A DNA stretch of 64,000 nucleotides, from assembly GCA_039000515.1 (NCBI GenBank), contig JBCFYV010000001.1, forward strand, positions 35,259,620 to 35,323,619, written 5' to 3'. Of this stretch, positions 1-10,363 are shown piece by piece. How positions within the stretch are numbered: position 1 is the first letter of the stretch; each line of letters begins with the position of its first letter. The position numbers were made by a program, and so were the translations under genes. This DNA comes from Timema cristinae (taxonomy: Eukaryota > Arthropoda > Insecta > Phasmatodea > Timematidae). The notes below the pieces were generated by a model. The model saw only the letters and a list, made by a program, of their open reading frames with translations. It ran no database searches and was not told the DNA's origin.

Positions 1-9
1 ATATAATAG

Positions 10-410
10 CAGCCCTTTAGTAAGGACTAATCCTTGCCAAGAAGCTATTTTGAGATGTGCCATTGGTCAAAGAGTTAAAGTATCTAAAAAAAGAAAAGTA
101 TCCAGCTTTCCAAGGTGGACTATTCATCGCCAAGCCATTTTAGTGAGATATGGTAGTGATAAAGTCCCAAGGGTTTGAGAGGGCAGGGATCAACAATAGG
201 TAAACAAACAGCTTTCGCAGGTTGTACTATTTATTTTTGGCCGAGACGTCATTATGAGAGCTGGCAGCACAAATGTCTCAAGGGAAAGTAAAGTATAAAA
301 AAGATCTAAAGAATCATCTCTTCATGGTGGACCGTTTATTACAAGCCGATATAGTCAGAGACAGTAGTGCAAATTTCCCAATTATTCGAGAGTGTCAGTA
401 TAAAAAAGTT
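10..410. repeat. Diverged tandem array, about 106-bp unit
   Basis: Four related segments begin near 10, 103, 209 and 315. The last three are spaced exactly 106 bp apart. Each starts with a cagctttc-like block followed by ggtggactatt-like, gccaagcc-like and caaatttccc/aaagtccc-like blocks. Units are clearly diverged from each other. The array probably continues to the left of the window. No coding frame is preserved across units. Confidence 0.6.
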
Positions 411-419
411 ACTATTCTG

Positions 420-457
420 CTCTAATATACTCTAATCTACTCTACTCTAACCTACTA
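420..457. repeat. Short imperfect microsatellite (CTCTAAYMTA-type)
   Basis: Repeats of ctctaatata / ctctaatcta / ctctactcta lie just after the 106-bp array. Simple sequence with no sign of function. The following 300 bases up to the SINE at 770 hold nothing recognisable. Confidence 0.5.
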
Positions 458-769
458 TTACTCAATGGCAATCCGTTTTTGTGAGGGGATGCAGCTCTCA
501 GATACCGGCAGTTGGAGTATTGAACTGATAATAAGGTTTGTTATTTGATATGCAGATCTCACAGCGTCACGCATCACACCAATGCACCACGTAAGATACA
601 TCCCCGACGAAGAGGATTATCTAATTAAAAAGATGGTAATGATGTTATTTTATTTAAACCAGAAAGTAGTTAAAATATAATATGTGGTATCCACTAGTAG
701 CTCAAGTATTCAAATTATTACACAACCCATTAAAAAAGTATATAGTAGAGACCATTCTATTTTAGAAGG

Positions 770-1048
770 GTGACCTGGTGGTCTAGGGGTAAGATGTCGG
801 ACTTCTGTACTGGGGTCCGGAGTTCAATCCTCGGTCCCGGCACAGATTTATCTGATTACCAAACCCTTCCTTCACCTCTGACAAGATATCTTGTGAATGT
901 GGGGAATGCCAGGCCTCCGCCGTGGTTTGGATTCCACGTTAAACTATAGGTCCTCCATTTCATCTCATAATAACCCTACCATTACACATTAGCGTAAGTG
1001 CGTATAACCGAACGGGTAGTAAGTCACGGTGCTAATAATAATAATATT
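770..1048 (+). repeat. SINE-A, near full length
   Basis: tRNA-derived short interspersed element. The head ggtggtctaggggtaag resembles the A box of a Glu/Asp-type tRNA, and gttcaatcctcgg matches a B box. A family-specific body follows (cttccttcacctctgacaag, then accctaccattacacattag). The shared 3' domain ends in gctaataataataat. Here cccgaacgggtagtaagac has decayed to accgaacgggtagtaagtc. Confidence 0.85.
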
Positions 1049-1228
1049 CTGAGAAGACTTAAATTGTGTGTACTAATTATGTTATGTCTTAACCCTCACC
1101 TTTTGATAAAATAATGTTTTAATATGTTATTATGTTTGTTAAATTGTTGAAATTTTGAATACATAGGTTTCCTGATGGATATGCGGGGTTTTTGGCAACA
1201 ATAAATATTTGTTTTTTTGTTTTTGCAG

Positions 1229-1292
1229 CAGGAGCTAAGGGCCAAGGGCCAGACTGGTACCGTAAGGAGTATATTTACCCCCAGGTGGCTAG
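1229..1292 (+). CDS. Candidate internal exon, product unknown
   Basis: Seen directly: a long T-rich tract ends in a tandem NAGNAG acceptor (ttttgcagcag, cut after 1228 or 1231). A 61-64 base segment of roughly 55-60% GC follows in an otherwise AT-rich neighbourhood, and then a good donor (ctag|gtaaac at 1293). Two frames stay open. One reads GAKGQGPDWYRKEYIYPQVA and fits ordinary codon choice better. The other reads ELRAKGQTGTVRSIFTPRWL with several rarer codons. I do not recognise either peptide with confidence. Plus-strand orientation is set by the splice signals. No companion exon was found in the window, so the host gene would have long introns or lie mostly to one side. It could still be a chance GC-rich stretch. 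Confidence 0.45.
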
Positions 1293-1426
1293 GTAAACTA
1301 TATATTCCCTAAAAAACTATTATTGCAAATACTTGGATGGTGTGGATAGAATATAGACACTTCTAGAAGGGTGGTTTTTAATTTATTTTTTCACATTACC
1401 TGCACTGGTAAAGATTATTCCAGTTC

Positions 1427-1817
1427 TTAAGGTGGGGCTATAGGGTACGTGGGAAAATGTCTGTGTTTCTGCACTTTTATAGCAAAATATTTTTGGTCAA
1501 ATAAATCAAATATTGCTCCAGTAGCAACGTTAAGTTTAATTTTTTCACATGGTTATATCAACATTTATAGAATATCTGTCATGAGCATATTGGCATTAGA
1601 TGATAAACTTTTTTAAATAGAGAGAAAAAGCTGTCATTAAATTCTAAGTAACCTTTGAAAGATATTAAACAACTGTTGATATCGCCGTATGAAGGAAATA
1701 AAATTAAACGTTACTACTGGGGTAATATTTTATTTATTTTGGACAAAGAGAAATGTTTTCCTATAAAAACTACAAAATTACTGGCTTTTTCTCACGTTTT
1801 AGTCTACTTCACCTTAT
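1427..1817. mobile_element. Palindromic MITE, family M1, copy 1
   Basis: The left arm (about 1431-1575) and right arm (about 1670-1815) are inverted copies of each other. Paired blocks include acgtgggaaaatg with acgtgagaaaaag, and ctccagtagcaacgtt with ccccagtagtaacgtt. The outer end is ttaagg on the left and ccttat on the right, so TTAA target use is possible but unproven. It carries no coding sequence. Relatives lie near 16.8, 36.0 and 37.0 kb. Confidence 0.65.
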
Positions 1818-1960
1818 GATGTGGTTTTGGAGAAATTTCTCTGGAACCAATGGTCAATCGCGACATAGCGGATTGGGATTAATAAAGTGATTCTTACAAA
1901 TAAAACTCGTCACGCATATTTAAAATAGTTATTAAATAGTTTTAAAAAACGCTTCAATTT

Positions 1961-2204
1961 GGCCTCATGGTCTAACGCGCTACTTTCGTGTTAGACTAGG
2001 CTGCTAAATACGAGGAGAGATACCAGGGTTTGATCCTGGTTGTGTGTACTCGGAGTGACTTTTCTTGAATGGTTTTACACGCTCCCTCAACGCAATATAA
2101 GTGTACGCTTCCTCTAATTAAAACTTCCTAATCCCAAACACTTTATTGTAATTAGTACATAAGTGTACATCTCGGGTGGGTAGTAAGACGTGGTGCTAAA
2201 ATCA
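1961..2204 (+). repeat. SINE-C, near full length
   Basis: The head ggcctcatggtctaacgcgc resembles a Leu/Ser-type tRNA A-box region. The B box is gggtttgatcctggt. The body ends in attgtaattagtacataag, then the shared 3' domain in the form tcgggtgggtagtaagacg with tggtgctaaaat. SINE-C and SINE-B share the body but differ in the tRNA part. Confidence 0.8.
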
Positions 2205-2710
2205 GTTTAATGTCTAAATATAAATGTTAAATTCTAATACGACAAATCATCGTTCCAGTCAATTATGGCAATCGACGATAAGTATGCCAATAATATTGCA
2301 AGATAACCATTTTGAGCGTTGCCCTTTTATTCTTTGTATCTAAGAACACCATTATTTTAAAAGCACATCTTACTAAAATCTGTAGGACACTAAAATGCTA
2401 CTAAGTCAAATATGAGCCATACAACACTTTCACCCATATCCTTAGTTGAAGTTTTTTTTCCCTCAAAGTAAAGTTTTGAAAAAGCTTAATTCTTATAAAC
2501 AAAGGTAGGTGTACACGTCATGATACGGACATTTATATAAAATTTCAACACTTGCAGCGATGTATCAACTGCTACAACTACTAATCTAAAAGAACAATTA
2601 TAAAATATACGATAGATACATTATTAGAATACGATTTAAAATGATAAGACTCTCTGCCAGAAATCTTCAAATACTTATATCTGCTCTCTCTTTGGCCCAC
2701 AAACACAAAC
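2205..2710. other. No recognisable feature
   Basis: AT-rich spacer. I see no ORF, repeat or splice-flanked exon that I can support. Confidence 0.5.
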
Positions 2711-2714
2711 ATAC

Positions 2715-2753
2715 TCACACACACACACACATATATATATGTATACATATTTA
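2715..2753. repeat. (CA)n-(TA)n microsatellite
   Basis: A run of cacacacac passes into atatatat and gtatacata. Ordinary simple repeat directly before a truncated SINE-A. Confidence 0.8.
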
Positions 2754-2760
2754 TTTAACC

Positions 2761-2902
2761 GGGGAATTCCAGGCCTCCACCGTGGTTCGGATTCCACGTT
2801 AAGCTGTAGGTCCTTCATTTCATCTCACAATCACAATCACCCTACCATTACACATTAGCGTAAGTGCGTATAACCCGAATGGGTAGTAAGACACGGTGCT
2901 AA

Positions 2903-2938
<36 letters not shown>
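2761..2938 (+). repeat. SINE-A, 5'-truncated
   Basis: Begins inside the body at ggggaattccaggcctccac and lacks the tRNA head, as expected from incomplete reverse transcription. It ends with the 3' domain cccgaatgggtagtaagac and a long (taa)n tail of about ten units. Confidence 0.85.
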
Positions 2939-3011
2939 TATCACATTTGGGTGATCAAGCCACAAAACTTTGGTTATAATGCCCCAAAGTAGATGGTATT
3001 TTTTATGAACT

Positions 3012-3055
3012 TCCCGAACGGGTAGTAAGACGCGGTTCTAATAATAATAATAATT
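3012..3055 (+). repeat. SINE 3'-domain fragment
   Basis: Only cccgaacgggtagtaagac, gcggttctaa and a short (taa)n tail remain. The family cannot be assigned. Confidence 0.75.
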
Positions 3056-3342
3056 TATGAACTTCTTTAATAAAACACAGTATTAAGATCGTCCCGATTA
3101 TTAAGATTGATATATGTAAAGTAAAAGTCTGATTTTTTTTAAAATTGACGTATTGTGGTCCTTCATGTCGATTATGGATTTCAAGAGAATGATTACAAAA
3201 TGTGGCTTTTACTGTGTATTAGCATGAAAACTTCTGATACTTGTACCATTTAAGTTCTAGACAAAATTACAAAGATCAGAAATAGATGAGTAATCACGCA
3301 TCTAGATAATGGTTGTGTGTGAAATGAAACACCATTTCTTTT

Positions 3343-3576
3343 CTATGTGTATTTATATACGCTTAACAGAGTATTAAGTTCCATCCAAGCCTTACGACGG
3401 AAATGAGTAGAGAAACAACATTCTTTTATTTTTATTCCTGATGTATCGTTGTCCTTGAGAAGATATTTTGAATCCTTTTCATAAAACCCAGAAGAATCCT
3501 CCAGAGGAACAGTCGACGCACGATTGTCTCGAGCTGAGCCCATTCCAGTAACCTCTTCCAATATGTATAAAGACAT
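3343..3576 (-). CDS. Small unrecognised ORF
   Basis: Starts with a true ATG at 3576 and runs 77 codons to a stop at 3343. The peptide begins MSLYILEEVTGMGS and contains mixed polar residues (ARDNRASTVPLEDSSGFYEK). GC content is visibly above the surrounding spacer. On the minus strand it lies downstream of a GA-rich tract (3590-3870), which could be promoter-like. A possible donor (cgtc|gtaagg) occurs inside the ORF, so it might be part of an exon rather than a complete gene. No domain or signal peptide is recognisable, and it may be a chance ORF. Confidence 0.2.
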   Translation of the reverse strand: MSLYILEEVTGMGSARDNRASTVPLEDSSGFYEKDSKYLLKDNDTSGIKIKECCFSTHFRRKAWMELNTLLSVYKYT

Positions 3577-3589
3577 ATTTCACAGGTCT

Positions 3590-3870
3590 TCTGTATTTAC
3601 TCCTTTCAACTCTTTTTGAGTTCTCTTTTCCTTTCCCCCCCTACTTTATTTCTCTCTCTTCTACTATTTTTTTTTTCTTTGTTTTTTTTTTTTTTTCAGT
3701 TTCTCGCTCTTCCTTAACCCATTACAGCCCCTCGGCGGAGAAGTTACATCCATCATCCAACTCCCCTGTAGTACCAAACCGTTCCTCTACTCCCTCACCC
3801 TTTCTGTCTCTCTCTCTCTCCCGTGCTTTTTCACATACAACACTTTTATTCGTTTGCTCTCGTGCTGTAT
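3590..3870. other. Pyrimidine-rich (minus strand GA-rich) tract
   Basis: Long CT-rich stretches, a poly(T) run ending in ttttttcag near 3699, and tctctctctctc near 3810. On the minus strand this is a GAGA-type tract upstream of the small ORF at 3576. The base skew is seen; a promoter role is inference only. Confidence 0.4.
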
Positions 3871-4261
3871 TTTTTCATTTCTCTACTCCCGATATCTTGT
3901 AAAACGAACAATTCTTTGTGCAACTTAGTTTCTGTCAACTTAAAATTCTTTATTTTTATATTTATTTTCTTGACTTCCTTTTATATTCTTATGTGTTATT
4001 GAGAAAACTGATATTTGTTGTGCCGAAAGAAACTTTTAAATATGTAAACAAGCTATATATTTTTGCAATGTTTATAAATATATTATAATTATAGTTTTTT
4101 TTATCATTGTAAAATCACGTTACTGAATATATTAATAATTTATTGAAAACACATAACTTTTAAACTCGCCAATAAATTCTTAAACACATTATTTAGTGGG
4201 AGTTGAGGAGTGAGTAAAATTGTGTGTTGAATTTTTTAATAACAATAATTTTTAAAACTAT
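3871..4261. other. No recognisable feature
   Basis: Very AT-rich spacer without ORF or repeat structure that I can support. Confidence 0.5.
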
Positions 4262-4488
4262 TTCTCACCACCCGTTCGGATTCTACGCCTATGTATTAAT
4301 TACGTAATGGGTTAAGTTTGAGGAAAGTTGAATATGAAGAAAGTTTATCCGCTCTTGCGTGTAGAAAGGGAAAAGTCATTTGGTAAAACTGAACTCAACA
4401 CACCGAACCAGGATTAAACTAGGACCTCACAATATCTACAGTATAGCCAATTGCGAGAATTACACCCTAAATTAAACCGCTACTAAAT
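4262..4488 (-). repeat. SINE-C, old copy
   Basis: In minus orientation the shared 3' domain appears as accacccgttcggattctacg. The body follows (atgggttaagtttgagg, then cttgcgtgtagaaaggg) and a decayed B box (aaccaggattaaac). Strongly diverged, and the tail is missing. Confidence 0.65.
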
Positions 4489-4597
4489 TGGGTCTAGATA
4501 ATTATTTGTGTATTTACGGTACACACAATACTACTAACCATTTAGGTATACATATATTTACTAACTATTCTAATATGCTAGAGCTTAGAAGTATGAA

Positions 4598-4735
4598 CTT
4601 AAAGTAAATTCACCCATATTCACTTGGAAGATAAGTAGGGAAAATATTCAGGAAAAACCACCCTCTATACACTCGACTATGATTCAAACCCCATCCTCCC
4701 GTCATCGCCGGTAGACTATTTTATCTTCGAAGTGG
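4598..4735 (-). repeat. SINE-C fragment, decayed
   Basis: Contains gggaaaatattcaggaaaa, accaccctctatacac and gattcaaaccccatcctccc in the order found in SINE-C bodies and B boxes. The 3' domain is absent. Low confidence because of divergence. Confidence 0.4.
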
Positions 4736-5800
4736 ATAGTTCTATTCTTTAGCACACCAAATATTCGCCGCCTCTTCTTAGAATATTTTTTTTTCTTTCT
4801 CATAACAAGAGAAAAATATTGTAATCGTGAAAAGTTTCGTCCTTATATTATGACGAATACTTACGTTTTATATGTGTCAGAACCCAAAATAGGGGATATT
4901 TTGATTATATTTATTACCATATCTGTTTGTTAATGTCCTTGGCCATAGATATGAAATTGTTTATGGATTTGTTTACATGTGATGATATTTAAATGTTTTA
5001 AGGCAGTATCTCGGGATATTTTTTATTTTGATCCTAGCCCTAAAAGGGTAGTTTGATGATTAGTACTTTTTAAATTCCAAATTGTATGATTACCATGTTA
5101 CTTTTTTTAATCTACACCTAGGGATTTATTTTTTTAATCTATACCTAGGAATTTCCTTAATTGAAAATAGCTCCCTCTTCTTGTATTTTGAATAAAGAAT
5201 CGTTAAGGGGTAATTTATGATTGATGGATGTTTAAAAAATACGAAATATTAGATTCTTAAAACAATTTTGTTTATAATGTATTATTGGGAATGTTTGATA
5301 TTTAAAAGAATACTCGATAGTACTTGTATTTGGGGGTAAAATTCTTAGTGTATTTAATTGAGTCAATTTTTTTTAATTTTAAATATTTTAAGAAAGTGCT
5401 TTCGATAAGGTTAAAAAGAGGTCTTTATTTATATTTATAAATTACAAATAACAAATTATATTTTTTTATAAAAAATCATTAAGTAATAAAAAACTAATGA
5501 CTGACTTTAGAAAAGAAATTAAATAGCTATGAATATTCTGTTTATATTTGGAAACTCTTTCATATAATAGTAAATAATGTTTGTTGGTTTACCAAAAACT
5601 AATTATTGGGTAGTTTACTTATAACAAATTTAAAAAGAAATTGGAGATATTTTGGAATTGGCCTTAGTGGTATAGCTCAAAATAGGAAAACTATCTGTAA
5701 AAGTGTCTCATTATAAATAAGAATATACATTTAATTTACTTATTTACTATATCTATGGCAATATTAATTCAAAAATAATTGGTGGACTTACAAAAGCACG
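4736..5800. other. No recognisable feature
   Basis: About 1 kb of AT-rich spacer. It holds short internal similarities (cctagggattta / cctaggaattt near 5120-5155) but no coding frame, tRNA-like head or terminal repeats that I can see. Confidence 0.5.
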
Positions 5801-5805
5801 TCAGC

Positions 5806-6352
5806 CATCCCTCTCTTGAGATGGTTCTATCTGGTTCAGCTCAATACACCTCATTCCTATCTTGAGCTAGTTCTATCCAATCAAGTTCAATACACCCTAT
5901 TCCTATTTTGAGCTACTTCTATCATTTCCTACTCATTACTCCCTATCTTGAGCTAGTTATATTCAACCCACCTCATTACACCCTATCCCTATCTTGAGCT
6001 AGTTCAATCCAGTCCAACTCAAAACACCGTATCCCTATATTGAGCAAGTTAAATCCAGTCCACCTCATTACACCCTATATCTATTTTGAGCTAGCTCTAT
6101 TTAATCCATCTAATTACGTCATATCCTTATCTTGAGCTAGTTATAACCACTCCACCTCATTACAACCTATCTCTATCTTTATCTGGTTCTATCCATTCCA
6201 CCTCATTACACACTATTCCTATCTTGAGCTAGTTATATCCAGTCTAACTCAGTACAACCTATCCCTATATTGAGCTTGTTCTATCCATTCCACCTCATTA
6301 GACCCTATCTATATCTTGATATAATTATATCCAGACTCCCTCATTAAACCGT
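5806..6352 (-). repeat. 46-bp satellite, array 1
   Basis: About twelve diverged units of a 46-bp repeat, recognised by atcttgagctagttctatcc followed by agtccacctcattacaccct. Read on the minus strand, a unit encodes NEVDWIELAQDRDR-like residues. These resemble the extreme C-terminus of RTE-type LINE reverse transcriptases. Since 46 is not a multiple of three, the frame shifts in each unit, so the array cannot encode a repeated protein. It is flanked at higher coordinates by more LINE-like sequence, as is array 2 at 43.8 kb. Confidence 0.85.
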
Positions 6353-6470
6353 ATTTATTTCATATTATTTTAATGTTATTCTGCCATCTTCATCAGGTCT
6401 TCACAATGGTATATTCCAATTGGGTTTGTTGTCAATACCAATAGCAGCTCGTAGCTAAAATGAATTGGGT
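6353..6470 (-). pseudogene. RTE-like LINE fragment beside array 1
   Basis: The segment ccaattgggtttgttgtcaa near 6417 matches ccattgggtttgacgtcaat beside array 2. At array 2 the same segment encodes the KPNGKRLLGRSRRR-type block of the LINE C-terminus. Here the frame is heavily decayed, and only the position and partial nucleotide match support the call. Confidence 0.5.
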
Positions 6471-6924
6471 TCTTCTCCATCAAATTTTTATCCTTTGTTT
6501 TAAAATTGTGTAAAAGGAAAAAAACCATGTATAAAAAGAAAATTTATTCAGGAACTTGATAAAATCTTAACAAAAAAATTTTTTTTTACATACTTTAACT
6601 TAAATTATTATAGTTCAAGTTTTATCTATTCATTTAAAAATGAAATCCATTCTTATGGTTTTAATTTACGCAAAAAGTTCAATAATTTTCACCTTGAACG
6701 CTGGATGACAATTGTGGAATTTTTCCTCCATTGAGAGTACTGCAAGCACATTTAGTTTTTCTATTAAATAAAAGAACCGAAAAATGAATAAAATGAATCA
6801 ATAGCATAGCTGGAAGCAGAATAATAATATAAATCTTGATTCTTCTACACTCTATCACCTTCAAGAATATGGTACACGGTTTTTAAGCACAACACATGAT
6901 GAGTAAAAAAAATCACATCCTTCC

Positions 6925-7065
6925 ACCATCACCCCATCACTGCGAGAGAAACAGTCTCCCTCTATCTGGCAGTCCCGCCCTCCTCCCCACCCCTTCTATG
7001 TGTGCATGCGCACAACAGTCAAACACCACGTCACTGGCACTGTGAAGCGCACAGTTCCATACAAA
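6925..7065. promoter_or_regulatory. Promoter-like GC-rich patch
   Basis: A local rise in GC contains a GC box (cagtcccgccctcc), an NRF-1-like core (tgtgcatgcgcacaa) and a CRE-like acgtca within about 90 bases. Such combinations are common in animal promoters. No transcript start or confirmed first exon can be shown here, so the call rests on motif clustering alone. Confidence 0.3.
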
Positions 7066-7204
7066 TATTTTTTATCTTTTTCATAAACTGGGGGATTGCT
7101 ACTGAAGTACTGACATTAAGCTTAAGGAATATATATTCTAATACATAAGTAAAGAAAGAATTAAAGAAAAAAGGACTCATTATATTAAATGTTATCGATA
7201 ATAT

Positions 7205-7305
7205 CAATTAGAAATAGGGGGTGCTGCAGTTCCGCAGTGCCTATGCATGAGCCACCACTGGTCAATACCCTGAACAAGGTTCTCAATTATCCCACTTGCA
7301 AAGCT
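7205..7305 (-). pseudogene. Short RTE-like LINE fragment
   Basis: gtcaataccctgaacaagg with ttatcccacttgca aligns to gtcaataccttgagcaagg with atatcccattcaca in the LINE fragment at about 44.55-44.60 kb (most of 36 positions identical). The plus-strand ORF from 7189, which ends near a donor-like aag|gtactt, overlaps this debris and is therefore not called as a gene. Confidence 0.4.
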
Positions 7306-7448
7306 ATTTTTACAAATATAAATCATCCAAGATTAGCTTACAAGGTACTTGTTTTGATTTTTTTCACCCAAGCCTTAATTTTACATACTATGTTACTATT
7401 GTGTATTACATTATAATTATAGCTCAGGTTAACTTCTCTAACAAGGAG

Positions 7449-7732
7449 GTGACCTGGTGGTCTAGGGGTAAGGTGTCAGACTTCTGTGCTGGCAGCTGGG
7501 GTTCAATCCTCGGTCCCGGAAACAGATTTATCTGATTTCCAAACCCTTCCTTCACCTCTGACAAGACATCTTGTGAATGTGGGGAATGCCAGGCCACCAC
7601 CGTGGTTTGGATTCCACGTTAAACTGTAGGTCCTTCATTTCATCTCACAATCACCCTACCATTACACATTAGCATAAGTGCATATAACCCGAACGGGTAG
7701 TAAGACGCGGTGCTAATAATAATAATAATATA
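7449..7732 (+). repeat. SINE-A, full length
   Basis: The best preserved SINE-A in the window. Head gtgacctggtggtctagggg, B box gttcaatcctcggtccc, the full family body, then cccgaacgggtagtaagac, gcggtgctaa and (taa)n. It can serve as reference copy for the family. Confidence 0.9.
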
Positions 7733-8431
7733 ACAAAGACTTGAAACTTAATAAGCTTTCTAACTACTTGTTTAATTTTGATGGACAATATATTTTCAAA
7801 ATTATATATTCTTGTCTTTGTTTTATTAGTTTTGTAATATTACATTACTTAATCCTGATCCCAATATATGTTTATTTACGTTACATGAACCTAAAGTCAA
7901 TTGTGATCGCGTCATCAAATAGTGCACGCTAAAGGCTCCAATCCAAAATAAACAAGTCGTATTCAGGCATAATACCGCACATCCAACCACGCCATATATT
8001 TTCCACTGGTATTTCCCCAAACTTTGGTATTGTTATCCCTTTGCATTTTAAACATGAGCAGAAGCTTTTCATTATTTCCGCCTACAATGTTCCATGTGTT
8101 TATTAAAAAAAAATCAAATAATTAAAACATGAATTCTGAGAGCCCTGAAGCGTATTTTTAATTAAATATTTAAATTCCTAAATGTAGGTGAACATTTGTA
8201 AACAGGCTAGTTTATTTACATTTCTGGTGTGGGTCAGGGGGTAGTATATTTGTTTTTATAGCCCTGCACTCCTATCCTAAAAAATAAACAAAAACTATTC
8301 CTTTGTTTTAGACATTTTTTAGATTACGTTTATGCCTACCCAGAAGCTATATTGAGTACAAACGCTTACAAAATATAATATTACTGGATAAACAGAGCAT
8401 TGGAATTGTTACATACTAGAATACTAACACT
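7733..8431. other. No recognisable feature
   Basis: AT-rich spacer. Small ORFs on both strands here overlap each other and show no conserved motif. Confidence 0.5.
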
Positions 8432-8481
8432 CGCCTAGGTGGCGTGGTTAGCTAACGCGCTAATTTTATGTTAAACTAGAC
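8432..8481 (+). repeat. SINE-B head, 5' part of split copy
   Basis: cgcctaggtggcgtggttag followed by ctaacgcgc is the SINE-B tRNA head with A box. It stops in ttaaactagac exactly where the hAT element begins. The rest of the SINE resumes at 9235. Confidence 0.75.
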
Positions 8482-9234
8482 CAAAGATACCCACACCTTT
8501 TGTGTCTTAGAGCACATTCAAAACTAACGGTTGTGCGGCGGGCACCAATCACTTTTTCAACTACATTTATAGCCGAACATAATTAAGAATGCAAATAACA
8601 TACACACATAGATACAAATTGTGAGTTTAAAATTCAAAAAAATATATTTTAAATTTGCATATAAAATAACGCAACTGGTAAAAACGCAAAGTTAGTCCAA
8701 AACCATTTAAAATAATTGAAACAATTTTGCCAAACCAAAATTAATATCAATAAATAAATAAATAAATAAAATATTGATTTATTTACGATTTTAACAAGAC
8801 CAAAATAAATACACAACGAAATATTTAGCTACTCACCACCATCTTGGTGCTTAGGTACATTTTTAAAATATATATTTATTCTGTGTTCATTCAGGGGACA
8901 AATCTGGGTAGACCAATGTCATGATATTTACAAAGGAAATATAAGTATTAGTATGGTATTAATGAGAATGATAGTTCCGAATAATAAAGTACACTTTGAA
9001 AATGAGCCGGAAAAGAAAGAGGAATGAGAAGGGGGGATTGGAAAGAGGGGTGCTTTCAATCACCAACTTCTTAAGAACACCATACCTGGAGATATGCAAA
9101 AACTTGATTTTGTGTGAAAAGCGACATTTAAATTATTAGTCAAGAACTTTCTAGTGGTGGTTAAAAAGTGGCGGGCAGATGCAAAAGGCTTGGTGGGCGC
9201 CATGGCACCCACGGGCATAGGGTTGGGGAACCCT
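8482..9234. mobile_element. Non-autonomous hAT element inserted in SINE-B
   Basis: The left end caaagatacccacacc and the right end (reverse complement tagggttccccaaccctatg) both fit the hAT terminal pattern CAGGGGTTCCCAA in register. The flanks aactagac (8474-8481) and agctagac (9235-9242) form an 8-bp target duplication with one mismatch. The interior of about 750 bp has no transposase frame. The right half carries gcgggcagatgcaaaaggc and ggcgccatggcacccacggg, typical of hAT subterminal GC-rich sequence. Confidence 0.65.
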
Positions 9235-9449
9235 AAGCTAGACTGCCGTGGGCGGTGTGATCAAGGTTTGAATCTTGCTCCTGTGAACTGAGTGAATTTT
9301 TCCCTAAATTATTTTCCACTTTCCCTCCATGCAAATGCGTGTTTACTTCCTCTATATTCAACCTTCCCGATTCCTATACCATTAGAGTAATTAGTACTTA
9401 AGCATGTAACCCGAACGGGTAGTAAGACACGGTGTTAATTATTATTAGA
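9235..9449 (+). repeat. SINE-B body, 3' part of split copy
   Basis: Continues the split SINE from ctagactgccgtgggcggtg through the B box (ggtttgaatcttg), the body (ttttccactttccctccatg) and the 3' domain cccgaacgggtagtaagac, acggtgttaattatt. Confidence 0.8.
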
Positions 9450-10363
9450 ATTCAACCAGCCACATCAATTTGAATGAAACCGTTGTTAATATATATTTAC
9501 TTTCTTCTCCCGAATATTGTTTATTCCGTTTTAAATTTGTATTATGTGAATACTTAGAGACATATTCTACAAGGTAGTCTGCACTACCTCTAGCAAATAT
9601 TGTAGTAAAAAAATTATTTTTGAGATCGTAAATTGGAATATAATCTAATTTAATATCTATAAATAAATGATTGGGTTCCAACTACCAACCCCTTTACTTT
9701 CATTAGGTAGATTTTATTTGACCAGGTAAATTTATCCCAGAAAACGCTCAGCGTTATGGCGAACACTTCCTTTTTCAAGGCTTGTGGACCTTACCGAAAG
9801 TTTTGATTAAATTTGGAGACCCCATTAGTGTAGGTAGAGTGAAATATACTTCATTTAATCCTCATTAGTCTGGATGTATTGTTGTTCCATATTGAAATTT
9901 AATATAAGTTAATTTTTTTGTTTTATATTTGACTATTGTGAGAACAAACTGTTAGTTGTAGTGTAAATATGTATTTTGTCTTATTGCATTTTTTCTAACA
10001 TTTTCTGATTATATGGTTTCACCGTATGCTGAAGCTCCGATGAATAAGAAAAACTTGGAGCAAAGATGGAAAAATGAAGGCAAATTGATTTTTAGGATCC
10101 CCTGTATTGGGTAGTCTAAACTGAAAAAAACTTAATAATCTTACTCAATATCAAAACTGAACTGTTATCTGAGAGATAAGACAAATTTACTGACTATATT
10201 TTCACGTATTTACATGCCAAGTCATATTATATGATTTGGAATATCGATAAATAGTCAAGACATATTTTATTTCTAATGAAATATTCCAGAAATTGTTCTA
10301 GACTGAATATTAATATTACTCGTACTGGTTGTCACATGGTCTAAGGCTCGATCTACAACCAGT
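9450..10363. other. No recognisable feature
   Basis: AT-rich spacer. A SINE-C-like head scrap (cacatggtctaaggc) sits near 10333. A minus-strand frame of about 32 codons between a ttttttcag acceptor near 10122 and a gtgaaa donor near 10020 was seen but is unconvincing. Confidence 0.4.

Noticed and set aside
5806..6352. CRISPR array
   Set aside because: Tandem units are contiguous and diverged, without constant repeats separated by unique spacers; the context is an animal genome.
7189..7416. 75-codon ATG ORF ending near a donor-like site
   Set aside because: Overlaps a short LINE fragment shared with 44.55 kb, read in the opposite sense.
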